DNA of 13,569 nt from Acidimicrobiaceae bacterium (GTDB taxonomy: Bacteria; Actinomycetota; Acidimicrobiia; Acidimicrobiales; RAAP-2), in the NCBI GenBank assembly GCA_003133075.1, contig PKZN01000058.1, positions 9,932 through 23,500 on the forward strand, written 5' to 3'. Position 1 is the first letter of the stretch; each line of letters starts with the position of its first letter. The position numbers were made by a program, and so were the translations under genes. A model generated the notes under the pieces. That model was not told where the DNA came from and searched no databases. It saw only the letters and a list, made by a program, of their open reading frames with translations. This document shows positions 7,186 to 13,569 of this stretch, piece after piece.

Positions 7186-7632
7186 TCACCTTCGATTGTC
7201 ATGTTCGCGTGGTGCGCCGAGGACCGCGTCTCTTCAATTTGTAGATATCACTCGCTGAAGTCATAACGGGGAGGAATGCGGCGGTCCGTCGTTCACTCAC
7301 TGAAGTTCGCTAGCGGGCACGAGTTGTTCGCGAGGCCTGAGTGTAGCCAACTACTGATCACCAAAAGCGAACACCCTGCCTACGCAGGCGTCCGTGACGA
7401 TGTCTTGGACCAGGTGAATTGTTCAGCGCGCGAAACCTACGAAACGGGTTCAAGCCCCGTTGGGGCTGCGATTCGACGATTCATTTGCGTACGCGGCGCC
7501 GGCGGCGCCGACTCGCTACTCCACGTCTCTTCGAGCGCATTTCGCCGTCGAGCGATCACCTCGCACTCGAACGACCCCTCCGCACATCGTCCGCACGAGT
7601 GCCATCAGCAGGCAAAACAGATTCCGTTGACT
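7186..7632. other. Non-coding / decayed stretch inside the island
   Basis: No convincing gene is visible. Open frames on both strands (for example 7276-7698, plus) lack ribosome-binding sites, have no recognisable motifs and show erratic composition. The stretch contains a T-arm-like hairpin (7443-7461) and a GC-rich self-complementary block near 7495-7508. It lies between the helicase relic and the right att copy and is best read as eroded element DNA. Confidence 0.5.
7443..7461 (+). other. tRNA T-arm-like hairpin
   Basis: The stem AACGGG pairs with CCCGTT around the seven-base loop TTCAAGC, which has the size and TTCAA start of a tRNA T arm. No matching acceptor, D or anticodon arm can be built around it: the bases after it would need AGCCCCA about 65 bases upstream, and this is absent. 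It may be a fragment of a tRNA gene left by an earlier integration, or chance. Confidence 0.3.
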
Positions 7633-7660
7633 GGGGTTCATCGTTTTCCAGCCGCACTTT
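7633..7660 (+). repeat. Candidate att site, right copy (duplicated tRNA-Arg 3' end)
   Basis: TCCAGCCGCACTTT at 7647-7660 is identical to bases 1474-1487 of the tRNA-Arg region. GGGGTTC at 7633-7639 matches the T arm at the same offset, so 21 of 28 positions agree. No other part of a tRNA precedes it. This is what remains at the far end of an element integrated into a tRNA 3' end. Confidence 0.6.
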
Positions 7661-7894
7661 GTGACGTTGCGAGACATCGTGGAAAAATGAGCCCCTGAGA
7701 CCAGTTCTTGCCCGGCTGGCGCGCCATCGTCTGGTGGTTCTTGTCCGGATCAACTCCATTCCGCCCTGGGATCGTTGGCGCCCTGCAGGTAGCGTGGTTG
7801 TCAGCTCTACGAACGTACCGAGAAACGCGCCATGTCCCCACCATCTCTTACCGAGCGAACGCTCGCACGCTGGCGCATAGACAGGAAACCCTCG
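7661..7894. other. Intergenic region before the membrane-protein gene
   Basis: A short frame (about 7696-7830, plus) encodes a hydrophobic, Trp-rich stretch including PGWRAIVWWFLSG. It directly follows a stop and has no clear start signal. It could be the remnant of a membrane protein cut by the integration event. I see no confident promoter. Confidence 0.3.
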
Positions 7895-8830
7895 ATGGAG
7901 CAGCCTTCGGGTAAGCGACTTCTGGTCGTCACCTTGCTTGCCGCACTGTGTTCACTCGGCGCGAACGCCCTCATTGTGTTGCTTGCCACGCACCTCAAGC
8001 CTGACATCAAGGGTTACTCCCACTTTCGCTTCGCCGACTACGGCACGTTGACGGTCGTCGGCGTTCTCGCGGCCGGTATCGCGTGGTTCATCGTGCTGCG
8101 CGTCTCGTCGACGCCACGCTGGCTCTTGCTTCGTGTAGCGGTGTTGGTGACCGTCGTGTTGTGGATACCCGACGTCTATCTGCTCGCCAAGCACGAACCG
8201 ACTGCGGCCGTCGTCACGCTCATGATTATGCACGGGGCGGTGGCACTCGTTACCTACAACCTTCTCGTGCGCGTGGCCGCGCAGTCGCGAAGCGCCGACC
8301 CCTACTCCTCGCTGCCCGACGAAGCGAGCGCGTACCTCTTGTCGCAGAGTGCGCCGAAGTCCGACGTCAGCGATGTAACGCTCCACCGATCGCTCTTCGT
8401 CGCGATGTTGGTGGGGACGATCGCCGAGTTTTTCATCGGAGGTGCGGAACTGTTCTACGTTCCCCTCAATCGTCCGACCGGATGGTTAGCCCACCACGGC
8501 CAGGCGATTTACGTGGTCCACGCACTCTTCGGTATGGCCCTGGGGATTGGCGCACTCGCCGTGTTCGGGGCGGCCGTGACCACGGCCCGTCTCGTCCAGG
8601 TAGATCGCACGGCGGCGATTGGCGGACTGATGGGAGTGGCCGTGGGCGCCTTCGGTGGTGCGTTGTCGTACGAGCGTTCACTTCGCCTCTTCGCCATAGC
8701 GTTCATGGTCCTCGGCGTCGCGGTGGCGTTTTTCTGTTATCTCTTGCCGTTGATCGAAGGATCGATGGACCGAATCCAGTTTCTTCCGGCGTCGCACAAT
8801 CCTGGCCATCGCGATCCCGAGACGCCGTAG
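7895..8830 (+). CDS. Two-module integral membrane protein (DUF6069-like N-terminal half)
   Basis: I prefer ATG 7895 (311 residues) because AGGAAA at 7883-7888 sits six bases before it; ATG 7832 in the same frame would add 21 polar residues with a poorer ribosome-binding site. The N-terminal half has about four membrane segments in the pattern of the DUF6069 family: LLVVTLLAALCSLGANALIV; a middle helix ending in an Arg-rich turn (RVSSTPRW); then a helix containing LMIMHGAVALV. A polar stretch (DPYSSLPDEASAYLLSQS) leads into a second set of about four segments, which contains AEFFIGGAELFYVPLNRP and two His (LAHHGQ). The function is unknown. It ends at a bidirectional hairpin facing a pseudogene. 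Confidence 0.8.
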   Translation: MEQPSGKRLLVVTLLAALCSLGANALIVLLATHLKPDIKGYSHFRFADYGTLTVVGVLAAGIAWFIVLRVSSTPRWLLLRVAVLVTVVLWIPDVYLLAKHEPTAAVVTLMIMHGAVALVTYNLLVRVAAQSRSADPYSSLPDEASAYLLSQSAPKSDVSDVTLHRSLFVAMLVGTIAEFFIGGAELFYVPLNRPTGWLAHHGQAIYVVHALFGMALGIGALAVFGAAVTTARLVQVDRTAAIGGLMGVAVGAFGGALSYERSLRLFAIAFMVLGVAVAFFCYLLPLIEGSMDRIQFLPASHNPGHRDPETP

Positions 8831-8844
8831 CGATGCCGGGGCTC

Positions 8845-8884
8845 AGCTCTCAGGTGCGCTCCGGACTTACGGAAAGTGAGAGCT
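8845..8884. terminator. Hairpin between convergent genes, probable bidirectional terminator
   Basis: AGCTCTCA (8845-8852) is perfectly complementary to TGAGAGCT (8877-8884), and an inner stem TCCG/CGGA (8860-8863 with 8870-8873) closes over a six-base loop. It begins 14 bases after the stop of the upstream membrane-protein gene and overlaps the last stop codon of the opposing pseudogene. There is no T tract on either side. Confidence 0.45.
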
Positions 8885-9370
8885 AGGCAGTTCCTTGATC
8901 AAATGCACCGATCACCGACAACCACGCGGCGACGATCATCTAGCAGGTGATCGTCACTATCGCTGCCGCCGCGATATAGAGACCTGGCACGTACCCAAAG
9001 AAGAACGGTGTCGCGCCAGCCATTTCGGTCGAGTGCAGGAGGTTCCCGCCAACGATGCGAGAACGCCGTAACCAGTGCTCATGCGTAAGGCACTGACGTA
9101 GCCCCTCGCAAATACGGCTAACGACAAACCTGAGATGACGAAGACTTCGGCGCCATTTGACCGATGGCTTTGCGCCCCCATCAGTACCAGCGCAGAGCGC
9201 ATGAACACCAGCGCCATTCCCGTCAGCGTGTTGATTGCACGAAAACGGTGGGTCACGTCGACGGCGATCTCTTTGAAGTTGAGCGACATCGCGACAAGAA
9301 CCAAGCCGGTGAGCGTGACTGCGCCTGTTCCGACCAGTGAAAAGTGTCCATTGCCTTGGCCTGAAAACAT
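8883..9370 (-). pseudogene. Broken small integral membrane protein gene (frameshift plus premature stop)
   Basis: From ATG 9370 the minus strand encodes a convincing membrane protein: FSLVGTGAVTLTGLVLVAM, then NFKEIAVDVTHRFRAINTL, then a second and third hydrophobic helix. Near 9068 the sensible reading moves to the next frame, which continues IVGGNLLHSTEMAGA, PFFFGYVPGLYIAAAAIVTI, so one base appears to have been lost. That frame meets TAG (8942-8940), after which MIVAAWLSVIGAFDQGTA continues in the same frame to a final TAG at 8885-8883. The repaired product would be about 160 residues with four or five membrane segments. Its function is not known to me. Two independent lesions make a sequencing error less likely than real decay. 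Confidence 0.75.
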
Positions 9371-9435
9371 CGGCCAGAATCATCGGCTCCTCGTAACTTT
9401 CCCGATACGCCTTGACGTGTGGCGAGTGCCGTCAG

Positions 9436-10236
9436 TTAGAGCGGGGGTCGCCACATATAGGTGTGCACGGTTCCAAAGGACTCGAACGAGAGTCGCTCGA
9501 AGATGGGCTGACTCTCGGATGACGCGATGACGTACACGTAGGAGTAGCCACGTTTCGCTGCCTCGCGGGATCGGTGCGCAACCATTGCTCGAAACAGCCC
9601 TTTACCCCGCCACTCGGGCAGCGTGCTTCCCCCCCAGAGGCCGGCGAACTCGCGGTCGGGGAGAAAGTCCACGCGCGACGACGCCACGGGAACGCCCTGC
9701 GCCATCGCGACGACGAGATGACCGACCTGTGGGGAACTCTCGAACTGCTGGAGTAGTGAGCGGCGCAGTTGTGAATGGTCGATGCCAAAGACCTTTTCGT
9801 GGACTTCAATGAGCCGATCGATGTCGCCCGGTCCGCCGGCGGTGGAAAGCGTGACGCCCGGAGGCAGTACGTCATCGTGTGGGACGTCAGCTACTCGGGC
9901 GATCATCAACTCCGAGGTGCCACCGAGAACGAATCCTGCCCGCTCGAGGCGAGTGCCGAGGTCCTCGGGTGAGTCGGTCTCGACCACCCGCCAGGCGAAG
10001 CCCAATTCCTTTGCCGCGAAGTACTCGATCTGCTGTGCTATCTCGGCGTCGGCGTTCGACTCGTCCAGATTGGACCAGGCGACCTCCGACCAACCGAGGT
10101 CGCCGTCCGCACACCATCGCACGACATCACTCGTTGCGGTCACCTCGGATCCCGTGCCGTCGCGGGCCGTGCCTCGGCGGACCTGTTCGTCAAAGAGCCC
10201 GCGAACACGATCGGTGTGAGTCGTAAAATCGGGCAC
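9436..10236 (-). CDS. GNAT-family N-acetyltransferase
   Basis: This 266-residue cytoplasmic enzyme probably transfers an acyl group from a CoA thioester to an amine. The acetyl-CoA-binding motif A is clear in the C-terminal domain: LWGGSTLPEWRGKGLFRAMV (200-219), with R-G-K-G at 210-213 contacting the pyrophosphate in family members. It is followed by the usual helix and the strand VYVIASSESQPIFERLSFES. The first 110 residues look like a degenerate N-terminal GNAT-like half (AWRVVETDSP...LERAGF), so the protein probably has the two-domain layout. The substrate cannot be predicted. The start is GTG at 10236-10234, preceded on the coding strand by AGAGGAC at good spacing. The gene is alone; a pseudogene follows in the same direction. 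Confidence 0.88.
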   Translation of the reverse strand: MPDFTTHTDRVRGLFDEQVRRGTARDGTGSEVTATSDVVRWCADGDLGWSEVAWSNLDESNADAEIAQQIEYFAAKELGFAWRVVETDSPEDLGTRLERAGFVLGGTSELMIARVADVPHDDVLPPGVTLSTAGGPGDIDRLIEVHEKVFGIDHSQLRRSLLQQFESSPQVGHLVVAMAQGVPVASSRVDFLPDREFAGLWGGSTLPEWRGKGLFRAMVAHRSREAAKRGYSYVYVIASSESQPIFERLSFESFGTVHTYMWRPPL

Positions 10237-10563
10237 GGGCGATGTCCTCTAGGTCGTTGACAAGAATTGCATGAAATTGGAGTGGTCGGTACAACGCAGC
10301 GCTTTGGGAGAACTGGTCCGTACAAGTCTGTGTGCGCTACGCAGTTGCTACGACGCGAACTACGGCTCCCGCAACGGAGAGCTGGAAATATCAAGTGATG
10401 TGGTACCGAGCGTAAAACGAGAGTGCTGGGTTATGAGTCATTAAGGTCGGTAGTGAGGCCTGAACTAGGAGCCGTCGCGCGACGTTGAACCGCGTCGCCT
10501 GCGAGCACTTACAGTCCGGTCTCGAAGCCGTCAATCTTGACGTCACCTACTAGAGGAGCCCTC
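10237..10563. other. Divergent intergenic region with direct repeats
   Basis: This gap separates the minus-strand acetyltransferase from the plus-strand small gene at 10564. It holds TGGTCGGTACAA (10283-10294) and TGGTCCGTACAA (10314-10325), 31 bp apart, with a partial third copy GGTCGGTA at 10445-10452. It also holds a possible stem GCGACG/CGTCGC near 10478-10497. No convincing gene is present. A 47-codon frame from 10261 lacks start signals. Confidence 0.4.
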
Positions 10564-10680
10564 GTGGCCGAGAAATCACCAAGCCAACACAATTCGAAGA
10601 AGGTCGGCAAGTCGCTGAAGGAAAAGCGAAATGAAAAGCACGCCAAGCGAGACTCGAAGAAGGGCATTCTGCCCGAGTAA
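10564..10680 (+). CDS. Small basic Lys-rich protein, 38 residues
   Basis: GTG 10564 has an excellent ribosome-binding site, AGGAG at 10554-10558, five bases upstream. The frame runs to TAA at 10678-10680. The product is very basic and hydrophilic: it starts MAEKSPSQHNSKKVGKSLKE and carries further KR, KH and KK pairs before ending GILPE. Small proteins of this composition (MAEKSP...KK-GKSLKEKR...) are, as I recall, recurrent in Actinomycetota genomes without assigned function. Nucleic-acid or ribosome association is a guess from charge alone. It lies 147 bases before the phosphate-transporter gene on the same strand. The gap contains a possible PHO box, so co-transcription is not certain. Confidence 0.7.
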   Translation: MAEKSPSQHNSKKVGKSLKEKRNEKHAKRDSKKGILPE

Positions 10681-10726
10681 GAACGTTCCGAGGTACTGCC
10701 GCTTAATCACGGACTCGTCAGAAAGA

Positions 10727-10759
10727 GTTCGCACACTGTTCACCATTGGGTAACCTTCG
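10727..10759 (+). promoter_or_regulatory. Candidate PHO box (three 11-bp direct repeats)
   Basis: Three adjoining 11-bp units, GTTCGCACACT, GTTCACCATTG and GGTAACCTTCG, each match the actinobacterial PHO-box repeat G(G/T)TCAYYYR(G/C)G at 8, 8 and 9 of 11 positions. A weaker, in-phase unit GAACACCTCGG occurs at 10771-10781. The site ends 68 bases before the start of a transporter of the phosphate:H+ symporter family, where a PhoP-type regulator would be expected to act. Confidence 0.45.
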
Positions 10760-10827
10760 CCTGGTCCTGGGAACACCTCGGGCTGCCAAAATGAGTCCGC
10801 CATGCGTTCGAACCGATCGAGAGCGAA

Positions 10828-12330
10828 GTGACGGATTTGCGGGTTTCGGAAACGACCCCGGGGCCCGAGAATCGTCTTCCCCCACAAACGGCCCCCCAGG
10901 GTACGTCACCAGTTGAAGCACCACGGACGGTCAACCAACTCCTCGACGACGCCCCGCTGAGTCGCTTTCACCGTCGCGCGGTCTTGATTTCGGGCATGGG
11001 CTTTTTCACCGACGCGTACGACCTCTTCGTCATCGGCACCGTTGCGGCGATCTTGAAACTGCAGTGGAATCTCTCGACGACCCAGACGAGCTGGGTCACG
11101 GGAGCAGCAATCCTCGGTGCATTTGTCGGCGCCTTCGTGTTCGGTCGCGTCGCCGACGTCCTGGGTCGGCGCAACGTGTACATCAGCGTCGCGGTGATCA
11201 TGGTGGTGGGCGCTGTCGCGTCCGCGTTCTCTCCGAACTTGATGTTCCTCATCGTCGCGCGGTTCGTGCTCGGCCTCGGCATCGGTGGTGACTATCCCGT
11301 GTCCGCAGTCATGATGAGTGAGTTTTCGAACCGCCGAGACCGCGGTCGTCTCGTAGGTCTCGTCTTTTCGATGCAGGCCGTAGGACTCATCGTCGGACCC
11401 CTCGTGGGCCTCGTGTTGTTGACGTCAGGGATGAGTCAGGGACTCACGTGGCGATTGATGTTGGGTCTCGGGGCTGTGCCCGCCGCTGCGGTCATCTATT
11501 TCCGAGCGAAGATGCCTGAGTCGCCGCGATTTCAGTCGAAAGTAAAAGGGGACACCTCGCGGGCCGCGGCGGACCTTCAAAGCTTCGCGGGCGGCGTGGT
11601 CGACGCGTCGTCGGCGACGGTGGCGGAGTCGCGACTCATGGGCCTGCGCGAGTTTCTGACGAATCCGAGAATGCTTTTACTCATGCTCGGCACCGCCGGT
11701 TCGTGGTTCCTCTTCGACTACGCGTACTACGGTAATACGCTCTCGCTGCCGAGCATCTTGAGCGAGGTGTCACCCAACGCGAGCCTGGTGACAAAACTCA
11801 TGCTCACGTTGGCGCTCTTCGTCGTCTTCGCCGTACCGGGTTACCTCTTCGCAGTGTGGAAGATGGACAAGATCGGGCACCGACGCTTGCAGTTCCTTGG
11901 CTTCGCCGTCATGGCGGGATGCTTCTTGCTGCTCGCGGCGTTTCCGGCGTTGACGGTGAACGTGGTGCCGTTCATCGCGATCTTCGGGTTCAGTTACTTC
12001 TTCACCGAGTTCGGTCCGAACACGACGACGTTCGTGCTGCCCTCTGAAGTCTTCCCGGTGAACATGCGAACGACCGGTCACGGGTTCGCCGCCGGAGTCG
12101 GAAAGCTTGGTGCGTTCGTTGGCGTTTTCCTCGTGCCAGAACTCGAGAACCACTTCGGCCTGCGTGGTCTGCTCTTCGTCGCCGGCATCGCCGCCACCTT
12201 GGGTTTTGGGTTGACGAGGATTCTGCCCGAGCCGTCAGGCCGTTCCCTGGAAGAGGTATCCGGTGAAGATGACGAGCGAACTATCGGCCAAGGTGTTCGC
12301 TCGAATGGACACGCGACGCCCGCGAAGTAG
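10828..12330 (+). CDS. MFS transporter of the phosphate:H+ symporter (Pho84-like) family
   Basis: This 500-residue, 12-helix inner-membrane transporter probably imports inorganic phosphate with protons. The family marks are strong: FFTDAYDLFVIG in helix 1 (59-70), the MFS loop GRVADVLGRR (106-115), the signature RFVLGLGIGGDYPVSAVM (145-162) followed by SEF, and FGPNTTTFVLPSEVFP with MRTTGHG in the C-terminal half. These match Pho84/PHS proteins closely; transport of other organic anions by relatives cannot be excluded. The first 45 residues are a polar Pro-rich cytoplasmic tail, so the real start could be later than GTG 10828. That start is preceded by a weak GAGAG. The candidate PHO box upstream suggests induction under phosphate limitation. 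A hairpin follows the stop codon. Confidence 0.85.
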   Translation: MTDLRVSETTPGPENRLPPQTAPQGTSPVEAPRTVNQLLDDAPLSRFHRRAVLISGMGFFTDAYDLFVIGTVAAILKLQWNLSTTQTSWVTGAAILGAFVGAFVFGRVADVLGRRNVYISVAVIMVVGAVASAFSPNLMFLIVARFVLGLGIGGDYPVSAVMMSEFSNRRDRGRLVGLVFSMQAVGLIVGPLVGLVLLTSGMSQGLTWRLMLGLGAVPAAAVIYFRAKMPESPRFQSKVKGDTSRAAADLQSFAGGVVDASSATVAESRLMGLREFLTNPRMLLLMLGTAGSWFLFDYAYYGNTLSLPSILSEVSPNASLVTKLMLTLALFVVFAVPGYLFAVWKMDKIGHRRLQFLGFAVMAGCFLLLAAFPALTVNVVPFIAIFGFSYFFTEFGPNTTTFVLPSEVFPVNMRTTGHGFAAGVGKLGAFVGVFLVPELENHFGLRGLLFVAGIAATLGFGLTRILPEPSGRSLEEVSGEDDERTIGQGVRSNGHATPAK

Positions 12331-12331
12331 C

Positions 12332-12348
12332 GACGCCGTCGTGGCGTC
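12332..12348 (+). terminator. Short hairpin after the transporter gene
   Basis: GACGCC (12332-12337) pairs with GGCGTC (12343-12348) around a five-base loop, starting right after the stop codon. There is no T tract, so it is at best a weak, actinobacterial-style terminator. Confidence 0.35.
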
Positions 12349-12408
12349 AGCACGGTAACGCCGAACGAATTTCGCCGCACGCGCGTTCGCCCCCTTTTCT
12401 ACCGAACG

Positions 12409-12438
12409 ATTGGAACCATCGGCTCACTTGGTTCTAAC
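12409..12438. promoter_or_regulatory. Imperfect inverted repeat upstream of the secreted-protein gene
   Basis: ATTGGAACCA (12409-12418) and TGGTTCTAAC (12429-12438) pair at 8 of 10 positions across a 10-base gap, about 100 bases before the start codon at 12538. It could be an operator or part of a structured leader. No promoter boxes can be named with confidence. Confidence 0.25.
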
Positions 12439-12537
12439 TGATCTCAAAGCGATCTATCAGAGTTTCAACAGCACGCTCTCAACGCTTTCACAATTGCGGT
12501 TTCTACTCTCGAACAAGTTTCTTTGAAGGGAGAATCC

Positions 12538-13263
12538 ATGAAATCCATGTCCAGCCGAGCAATCGTGGCACTAGCGCTGTGCACCGCGATGGGAGTGAGC
12601 GTGCCCGCAGCGGCCTACGCGAGCTCCACGACCACCACCACCGCTCCGAGCGCCAGTTTCATTGCCGCACAACAGGCACTCGAGGCCCAACTGGCGAGTC
12701 GACTCACGCGCCTACAGCACCTCAACGCCGACGTGACCGCGGCGACGACGTTGAGCGCGAACGCCGCATCGACCCTCGAAGCGCGTCTCTCGACCGAAGA
12801 GTCGAGTATTGATTCGCTGATCGCGAAGGTTCCCACCGACACGACATTCGCCGAACTCCGGGCGGACCGCGCGGCAATGTTGAAGGACAATCGGGTGTAC
12901 GCGGTGATGTCGCCGCAGGTGTTCGAATCGATTGAAGCGTCGTTAGTGCAGGTTCAGGTGACCACCATGCAAGGCAACGAGCCCACGCTGCAGACCGAAG
13001 TTGCGTCGCTCTCGGGACTACCCGGTTACCAGAACGCACTCAATCACTACAACAGCTACGTGTCGAGGCTTTCGAACTGGTCGACGAAGATTGTGACCGT
13101 CGAAGAAGTCGTGTTGGCGCAGACGCCCCAAGGCTTCCCGGGCAACACGAGTACGTTCGTGGCCGAGAATCACCAGGTCCTTGACGCCAACATCGCCCTG
13201 GCGTACGCCGCGTATGACGCGAGCATCATCGGCCTCGCGGCGGGGGGCTACACGGGCTCCTAG
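12538..13263 (+). CDS. Secreted helical protein of unknown function
   Basis: The start is ATG 12538, with AAGGGAGA seven bases or so upstream; an in-frame TTG at 12523 would lie before that ribosome-binding site. The product has 241 residues. A signal peptide is clear: MKSMSSR, a hydrophobic core (AIVALALCTAMGVSV) and AYA-S as the likely cleavage site near residue 28. A Thr-rich linker follows, then a long helical region (QQALEAQLASRLTRLQHLNA and on), with STEESSIDSLIAKV and DNRVYAVMSPQVF. The general pattern resembles a family of secreted actinobacterial proteins with a helix-rich body and a DxRVYxxxxP motif; as far as I know its role is not established. The gene has its own upstream region and a very strong terminator, so it is probably a single-gene unit. 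Confidence 0.8.
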   Translation: MKSMSSRAIVALALCTAMGVSVPAAAYASSTTTTTAPSASFIAAQQALEAQLASRLTRLQHLNADVTAATTLSANAASTLEARLSTEESSIDSLIAKVPTDTTFAELRADRAAMLKDNRVYAVMSPQVFESIEASLVQVQVTTMQGNEPTLQTEVASLSGLPGYQNALNHYNSYVSRLSNWSTKIVTVEEVVLAQTPQGFPGNTSTFVAENHQVLDANIALAYAAYDASIIGLAAGGYTGS

Positions 13264-13298
13264 GAGTTCACCGCACGCACGCAACGATCACCCCTAGA

Positions 13299-13334
13299 TA
13301 TGGCGGTCGGTGGCTTCGGCCGCCGACCGCCATA
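13299..13334 (+). terminator. Strong hairpin terminator with TTCG tetraloop
   Basis: Bases 13299-13314 pair with 13319-13334: 16 base pairs with a single T-G wobble, closed by the stable TTCG tetraloop at 13315-13318. It lies 36 bases after the stop of the secreted-protein gene. The following bases (GTCGTT) are only mildly T-rich. It should insulate that gene from the small gene downstream. Confidence 0.8.
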
Positions 13335-13357
13335 GTCGTTCACGCGCTGAGAGTTCC

Positions 13358-13546
13358 ATGTTGAGTACAGTCAGGCTGGTGGAAGGTTTCGAAAAGGTCA
13401 AGGCCGAACAAGACGCGGACCAGGACGTGCATTTAAAGGGACCGGGCAGTACCGGCTCGACCCTTTGTGGCATGAAAGCCGCGGGATCGGCCACGGGCGA
13501 AGTCACCTGTTATCGCTGCCACGAGTTCGCCCGGGGGAACGTGTAA
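13358..13546 (+). CDS. Small Cys-rich, zinc-ribbon-like protein, 62 residues
   Basis: I choose ATG 13358 (62 residues); an in-frame start near 13310 would fall inside the terminator hairpin. The N-terminal part is helical and charged (EGFEKVKAEQDADQD). The C-terminal half has HLKGPGSTGSTLCG and then VTCYRCHEF, giving Cys, Cys-x2-Cys and an adjacent His. Together with the upstream His this could bind zinc. The TLCG...VTC-x2-C layout resembles very short actinobacterial proteins of unknown function. A weak GAGAG precedes the start. Partners cannot be judged because the window ends 23 bases later. Confidence 0.6.
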   Translation: MLSTVRLVEGFEKVKAEQDADQDVHLKGPGSTGSTLCGMKAAGSATGEVTCYRCHEFARGNV

Positions 13547-13569
13547 CGGCTCCGTTACGACGGGGAGAG

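Noticed and set aside
6899..7189. 96-codon minus-strand frame as a gene
   Set aside because: It is out of phase with the DnaB-like motifs in the same DNA and is very Arg/His-rich, so it is a shadow of the pseudogene.
7276..7698. 140-codon plus-strand frame as a gene
   Set aside because: It has no start signal and no recognisable motif, it runs through the T-arm-like hairpin and the att copy, and composition is erratic.
8083..8886. 267-codon plus-strand frame overlapping the membrane-protein gene
   Set aside because: It is Arg-rich with no motif, in another frame of a well-supported membrane protein.
9782..10219. 145-codon plus-strand frame opposite the acetyltransferase gene
   Set aside because: It is Ser/Arg-rich shadow coding opposite a protein with a clear acetyl-CoA-binding motif.

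Overview
The window comes from a high-GC bacterial chromosome. GTG starts, GC-rich third positions, a tRNA gene without an encoded CCA end, short Lys-rich and Cys-rich small proteins, and secreted proteins with FN3/OmpA-like tails all point to Actinomycetota. An Acidimicrobiia-like lineage is my guess; the sequence alone does not prove it.

Left flank (1-1483): the C-terminal end of a ROK-type sugar kinase (probably polyphosphate-glucokinase-like) meets a complete M20 amidohydrolase gene tail to tail. An intact tRNA-Arg(ACG) gene follows.

Middle (about 1474-7660), a probable relic genomic island: the 3' end of the tRNA gene recurs 6,173 bp downstream (14 identical bases plus a co-linear T-arm heptamer), the signature of an attachment site. 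Between the two copies lie (i) a large secreted protein with 14 Cys-paired repeats, apparently organised 7+7, then two FN3 domains, a poly-Gly linker and an OmpA-like C-terminal domain; (ii) a possible small ORF; (iii) 32-bp tandem repeats lying in the promoter of an AAA_14/DUF4143 ATPase gene; (iv) a decayed DnaB-type helicase fragment on the minus strand with an in-frame stop. I see no integrase, so the element looks non-autonomous or decayed.

Right flank (7661-13569), ordinary chromosomal genes: a two-module membrane protein with a DUF6069-like N-terminal half; a membrane-protein pseudogene with one frameshift and one premature stop; a GNAT acetyltransferase; a 38-residue Lys-rich protein; a phosphate:H+ symporter-family MFS transporter preceded by 11-bp direct repeats resembling an actinobacterial PHO box; a secreted helical protein of unknown function ending in a very strong terminator; and a small Cys-rich, zinc-ribbon-like protein. 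These genes do not form one pathway. The only functional link I can argue is phosphate control of the transporter. No complete new defence or mobile system is visible. The island with its propeller-like surface protein and repeat-controlled ATPase is the most unusual part.
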